A DNA stretch of 8,778 nt from contig JAACTI010000006.1 in assembly GCA_009993495.1 (NCBI GenBank), positions 1 to 8,778 on the forward strand, written 5' to 3'. Positions 6,893 through 8,778 of the stretch are shown here, piece by piece; within the stretch, counting starts at the first letter, position 1; each line of letters begins with the position of its first letter. The notes beneath the pieces are model-generated. The model saw only the letters and a list, made by a program, of their open reading frames with translations. It did no database searches and was not told the origin of the DNA. Source of the DNA: Deltaproteobacteria bacterium (GTDB taxonomy: Bacteria > Desulfobacterota > Desulfuromonadia > Desulfuromonadales > Geopsychrobacteraceae). The position numbers were made by a program, and so were the translations under genes.

Positions 6893-7360
6893 TCAATCTT
6901 CACGATCACATATCAACTGATAAATTCCTTCGGCATCTGCGGCTTCCATCAACTGCCGGCGGATGTCAGAATTTTTTAGCAGTTTGGAAATCCGCGCCAA
7001 GGTCTTTAAATGAATGCCTACAGAATCTTCGGGGGCCAGTAGTAAAAAGAAGAGATGAACCGGCTGGCCATCCATGGATTCAAAATCGAGTCCGTCGAGA
7101 CTCCGGCCAAAGGCCAGCATCAGTTGCGGAATTCCCTTAAGTTTTCCATGGGGAATGGCAACACCCTCACCGATGCCGGTACTTCCCAGCTGTTCGCGTT
7201 CGTTGAGAACATGCAAGACAGTGTCACGTTGCAGTTCCGGAGCAACCGCAAGCAGCGCGTCGGCCAACTCTGACAGCACTGATTCTTTATCGTTTGCTTT
7301 GATGTTAGCGACAACCGAGAGCGGATTTAAAAGCTCACTGATTTTCATTGATTCGTTCAT
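6893..7360 (-). CDS. ptsN: PTS-Ntr regulatory subunit EIIA-Ntr
   Basis: EIIA-Ntr is a fructose-type EIIA domain that is not tied to a permease. Its phosphorylation state regulates targets such as potassium transport, sensor kinases and stress responses in other proteobacteria. The 155-residue product matches the E. coli length (163). It has the active-site motif GSTGIGEGVAIPHGKL, with the phospho-accepting His at residue 71, and the typical LFFLLLAPEDSVGIHLKTLARIS stretch near 102-125. The start is the ATG at 7358-7360; an in-frame ATG four codons later (7348) is an alternative, and only a weak GGAT-type ribosome binding site is seen. It sits between hpf and hprK, the standard position for ptsN. 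The phosphate donor is probably the HPr encoded further along. Confidence 0.96.
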   Translation of the reverse strand: MNESMKISELLNPLSVVANIKANDKESVLSELADALLAVAPELQRDTVLHVLNEREQLGSTGIGEGVAIPHGKLKGIPQLMLAFGRSLDGLDFESMDGQPVHLFFLLLAPEDSVGIHLKTLARISKLLKNSDIRRQLMEAADAEGIYQLICDRED

Positions 7361-7382
7361 TATCCATAGTCATCTTGTCAAT

Positions 7383-7414
7383 GCCAGGGCTCACCCGAAG
7401 CGACGAGCCCTGGC
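7383..7414 (-). promoter_or_regulatory. Strong hairpin in the hpf-ptsN spacer
   Basis: A perfect 10-bp inverted repeat (GCCAGGGCTC/GAGCCCTGGC) with a 12-nt loop. On the minus strand the loop contains CTTCGG, the sequence of a very stable UUCG tetraloop. It begins 11 nt after the hpf stop codon. No T-run follows, so it is not a standard intrinsic terminator. It may protect the upstream hpf mRNA, set a processing point or attenuate ptsN transcription. The structure is direct; the role is inferred. Confidence 0.65.
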
Positions 7415-7425
7415 CGCTATTGGGA

Positions 7426-7974
7426 TCAGCTGCCTTGCGGCACGATAAGGCCGTAATTGCCATCGCTACGGCGATAGACCACATTCATCTCTTCGGAGCG
7501 GGCATCGGTAAAAACCAGAAAGCTTTTGTCCAGAAGATCCATCTGCATCACCGCTTCTTCAACCGACATGGGCTTAACAAAGAAGGAATGGCTCCGCACA
7601 ATTTCGGGCTCGGCCAAACCATCATCAACACTGCTGGCAGTCAATACCGACTTCTGTAACTGCTTGGCGTTGGCGGTCGTCGGTTTATGCCGCTTGAGTT
7701 TTTCCTTGTAGCGCTTAAGCTGGCGATCAATTTTATCGACCATAAGATCAATCGCGGCATACATATCGTCTTTTTCTTCGGCACTCTTCATGGTTATGCC
7801 CTTGGCAACCATGGTAACTTCAGCGCGCTGGTGAATTTTTTTCTGCACGGAAAGCACAACCTGAGCATCAACCGGCTCATCGATATATTTTTTAACTTTT
7901 GACAATTTTTCTTCCACGTAGTCCTTGAGCGCTGGACTGCTTTCCATGTGACGAAAATTAACCGAAATTTGCAT
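7426..7974 (-). CDS. hpf: Ribosome hibernation promoting factor, long form
   Basis: HPF binds the small ribosomal subunit in starved or resting cells. The long form also pairs two ribosomes into inactive 100S dimers through its C-terminal domain. From the ATG at 7972-7974 the product is 182 residues, with an N-terminal S30AE/RaiA domain (about 1-100, starting MQISVNFRHMESS) and, after a linker at about 100-125, the dimerisation domain with KPMSVEEAVMQMDLL and YRRSDGNYGLIVP. The start was chosen because AAGGAG lies 8 nt before it and family proteins begin this way; the ATG two codons upstream (7980) lies only 2 nt from that site. It lies between rpoN and ptsN as in many proteobacteria, though those of gammaproteobacteria are usually the short form. 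Confidence 0.96.
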   Translation of the reverse strand: MQISVNFRHMESSPALKDYVEEKLSKVKKYIDEPVDAQVVLSVQKKIHQRAEVTMVAKGITMKSAEEKDDMYAAIDLMVDKIDRQLKRYKEKLKRHKPTTANAKQLQKSVLTASSVDDGLAEPEIVRSHSFFVKPMSVEEAVMQMDLLDKSFLVFTDARSEEMNVVYRRSDGNYGLIVPQGS

Positions 7975-7982
7975 ACGCATCT

Positions 7983-7989
7983 CTCCTTT
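7983..7989 (-). promoter_or_regulatory. Ribosome binding site of hpf
   Basis: AAAGGAG, the best Shine-Dalgarno match in the window. Its spacing is 8 nt to the ATG at 7974 and 2 nt to the ATG at 7980, which favours the former. Confidence 0.75.
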
Positions 7990-8002
7990 ATTTTTTTGCT
8001 GA

Positions 8003-8023
8003 TCCCTTAAAGGGACAGTCCCT
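8003..8023. repeat. Two overlapping palindromes in the rpoN-hpf spacer
   Basis: On the plus strand TCCCTTAAAGGGA (8003-8015) and AGGGACAGTCCCT (8011-8023) are both perfect palindromes around a single central base, and they share AGGGA. Only one of the two hairpins could form at a time in the transcript. The rest of the 7975-8079 spacer holds the hpf ribosome binding site, a weak 5-bp TTCCC/GGGAA stem at 8040-8059 just after rpoN, and a lone TATACT on the minus strand without a matching -35 box. The palindromes could be an REP-like dispersed repeat, an operator or a switchable RNA element; none can be proven here. Confidence 0.5.
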
Positions 8024-8079
8024 GCTGAGTATAACCCAATTCCCGCTTGCTGGGGGGAAGGGTATGAATTTGTGTTATT

Positions 8080-8778
8080 TCAGAACAATCTTTTGCGCTC
8101 TGTCGATGAACCTATGCCGAGCATTTCGCGATACTTGGTCACCGTCCGCCGCGCGATGTGAATATCACAATCTTTGAGCATTTTGACAATTTTCTGATCG
8201 GAAAAGGGTTTTTTCGGGTCTTCTTTGGCAACAATTTCCTTGATGCGCATTTTTACACTTTCCGACGCAACCGAAAGACCGTCGCTGGTGGAAATTCCAC
8301 TATTGAAAAAATATTTCAGTTCAAACAATCCCTGGGGCGTCTGAACATATTTATTCGTCGTTACCCGGCTGACGGTTGATTCGTGCATTTCAATGTCTTC
8401 AGCAACATCCCGCAGCACCAGGGGCTTGAGGTAATCGATACCATATTCAAAAAATTCCCGCTGAAATTTAACGATACTTTTGGTGACCTTATAAATCGTG
8501 CGCTGACGTTGATGAATACTTTTTATCAGCCAAACCGCGCTGCGCATCTTTTCCTGAATATACTCACTGGCCTTTTTGTCGACGGAATCAGAGTTGGTCA
8601 AGGCACTGCGATAAAAAGCGTTAATCCGCAAATTGGGCAGCCCATCATCGTTCTGGGTTACCACATACTCGTCACCAATTTTATGCACAAAAATATCCGG
8701 TGAAATGTACTGCACATCTTCCTGATTGTAAGCTGTACCCGGGCGTGGATCCAGCTCAGAGATAATGCGCGCGGCTTC
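8080..8778 (-). CDS. rpoN: RNA polymerase sigma-54 factor, 3' part (C-terminal 232 residues)
   Basis: Sigma-54 directs RNA polymerase to -24/-12 promoters and needs enhancer-binding ATPases to open DNA. The gene enters from the right edge with an open frame beginning at the last base of the window; about the first half, including region I, is missing. The fragment contains the core-binding domain end with SIHQRQRTIYKVTKSIVKFQ (about 87-106 of the fragment), the helix-turn-helix region around LRDVAEDIEMHESTVSRVT (about 122-140), and near the C-terminus the RpoN box ARRTVTKYRE (209-218) that reads the -24 element. The usual box is ARRTVAKYRE, so one position differs (Ala to Thr). It is the most upstream gene in the visible set, and hpf follows after about 100 nt. 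Confidence 0.97.
   Translation of the reverse strand, partial: EAARIISELDPRPGTAYNQEDVQYISPDIFVHKIGDEYVVTQNDDGLPNLRINAFYRSALTNSDSVDKKASEYIQEKMRSAVWLIKSIHQRQRTIYKVTKSIVKFQREFFEYGIDYLKPLVLRDVAEDIEMHESTVSRVTTNKYVQTPQGLFELKYFFNSGISTSDGLSVASESVKMRIKEIVAKEDPKKPFSDQKIVKMLKDCDIHIARRTVTKYREMLGIGSSTERKRLF

Noticed and set aside
7376..7381. TTGACA on the minus strand, a perfect -35 hexamer, before ptsN
   Set aside because: No -10 hexamer follows at 16-18 nt; the nearest AT-rich sequence is too close and lies in the ptsN start.
7991..7997. Run of seven T on the plus strand as a terminator
   Set aside because: No plus-strand gene or hairpin precedes it; on the minus strand it is just the A-rich stretch before the hpf ribosome binding site.

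Overview
All genes in this window lie on the minus strand. Read in the direction of transcription (right to left), they are rpoN (3' part), hpf, ptsN, hprK, rapZ, the four subunit genes of a mannose-family PTS permease (EIIA, EIIB, EIIC, EIID), ptsH, ptsI and metK (5' part). No gene was found on the plus strand. No tRNA, rRNA, mobile element or CRISPR array is visible, and the longest gene-free stretch is about 100 bp. The order rpoN-hpf-ptsN-hprK-rapZ is a classic proteobacterial neighbourhood. Its combination with HPr kinase, a mannose-type EII complex and metK directly after ptsI points to a deltaproteobacterium, most likely of the Desulfuromonas/Geobacter/Pelobacter type (Desulfuromonadota). 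That placement is inference from gene order and protein character, not from a search.

Region by region: 8080-8778 encodes the C-terminal half of sigma-54. 7975-8079 is a spacer with two overlapping GGGA palindromes. 7426-7974 encodes long-form HPF (ribosome hibernation). 7361-7425 is a spacer with a strong 10-bp hairpin. 6893-7360 is ptsN (EIIA-Ntr). 5863-6837 is hprK and 5001-5870 is rapZ, overlapping it by 8 nt. 2311-4958 is a tight block of PTS genes for EIIA-Man, EIIB, EIIC, EIID and HPr, with gaps or overlaps of a few bases. 549-2324 is ptsI, which starts with TTG inside the end of ptsH. 473-548 is a spacer with two hairpins. 1-472 is the start of metK.

How the genes fit together: EI takes phosphate from PEP and passes it to His15 of the single HPr encoded here. 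HPr can pass it to EIIA-Man, then EIIB and sugar imported through EIIC/EIID, or to EIIA-Ntr, a regulatory output. HprK can phosphorylate or dephosphorylate Ser46 of the same HPr, linking metabolic state to phosphate flow. RpoN, HPF and RapZ are regulators long associated with PTS-Ntr. The window therefore looks like a fused sugar-uptake and regulatory PTS operon. All the families are known. I see no wholly new system. The points most worth a second look are the sharing of one HPr by two PTS branches under HprK, the RapZ tail without the basic RNA-binding residues of the E. coli protein, and three structured intergenic spacers.
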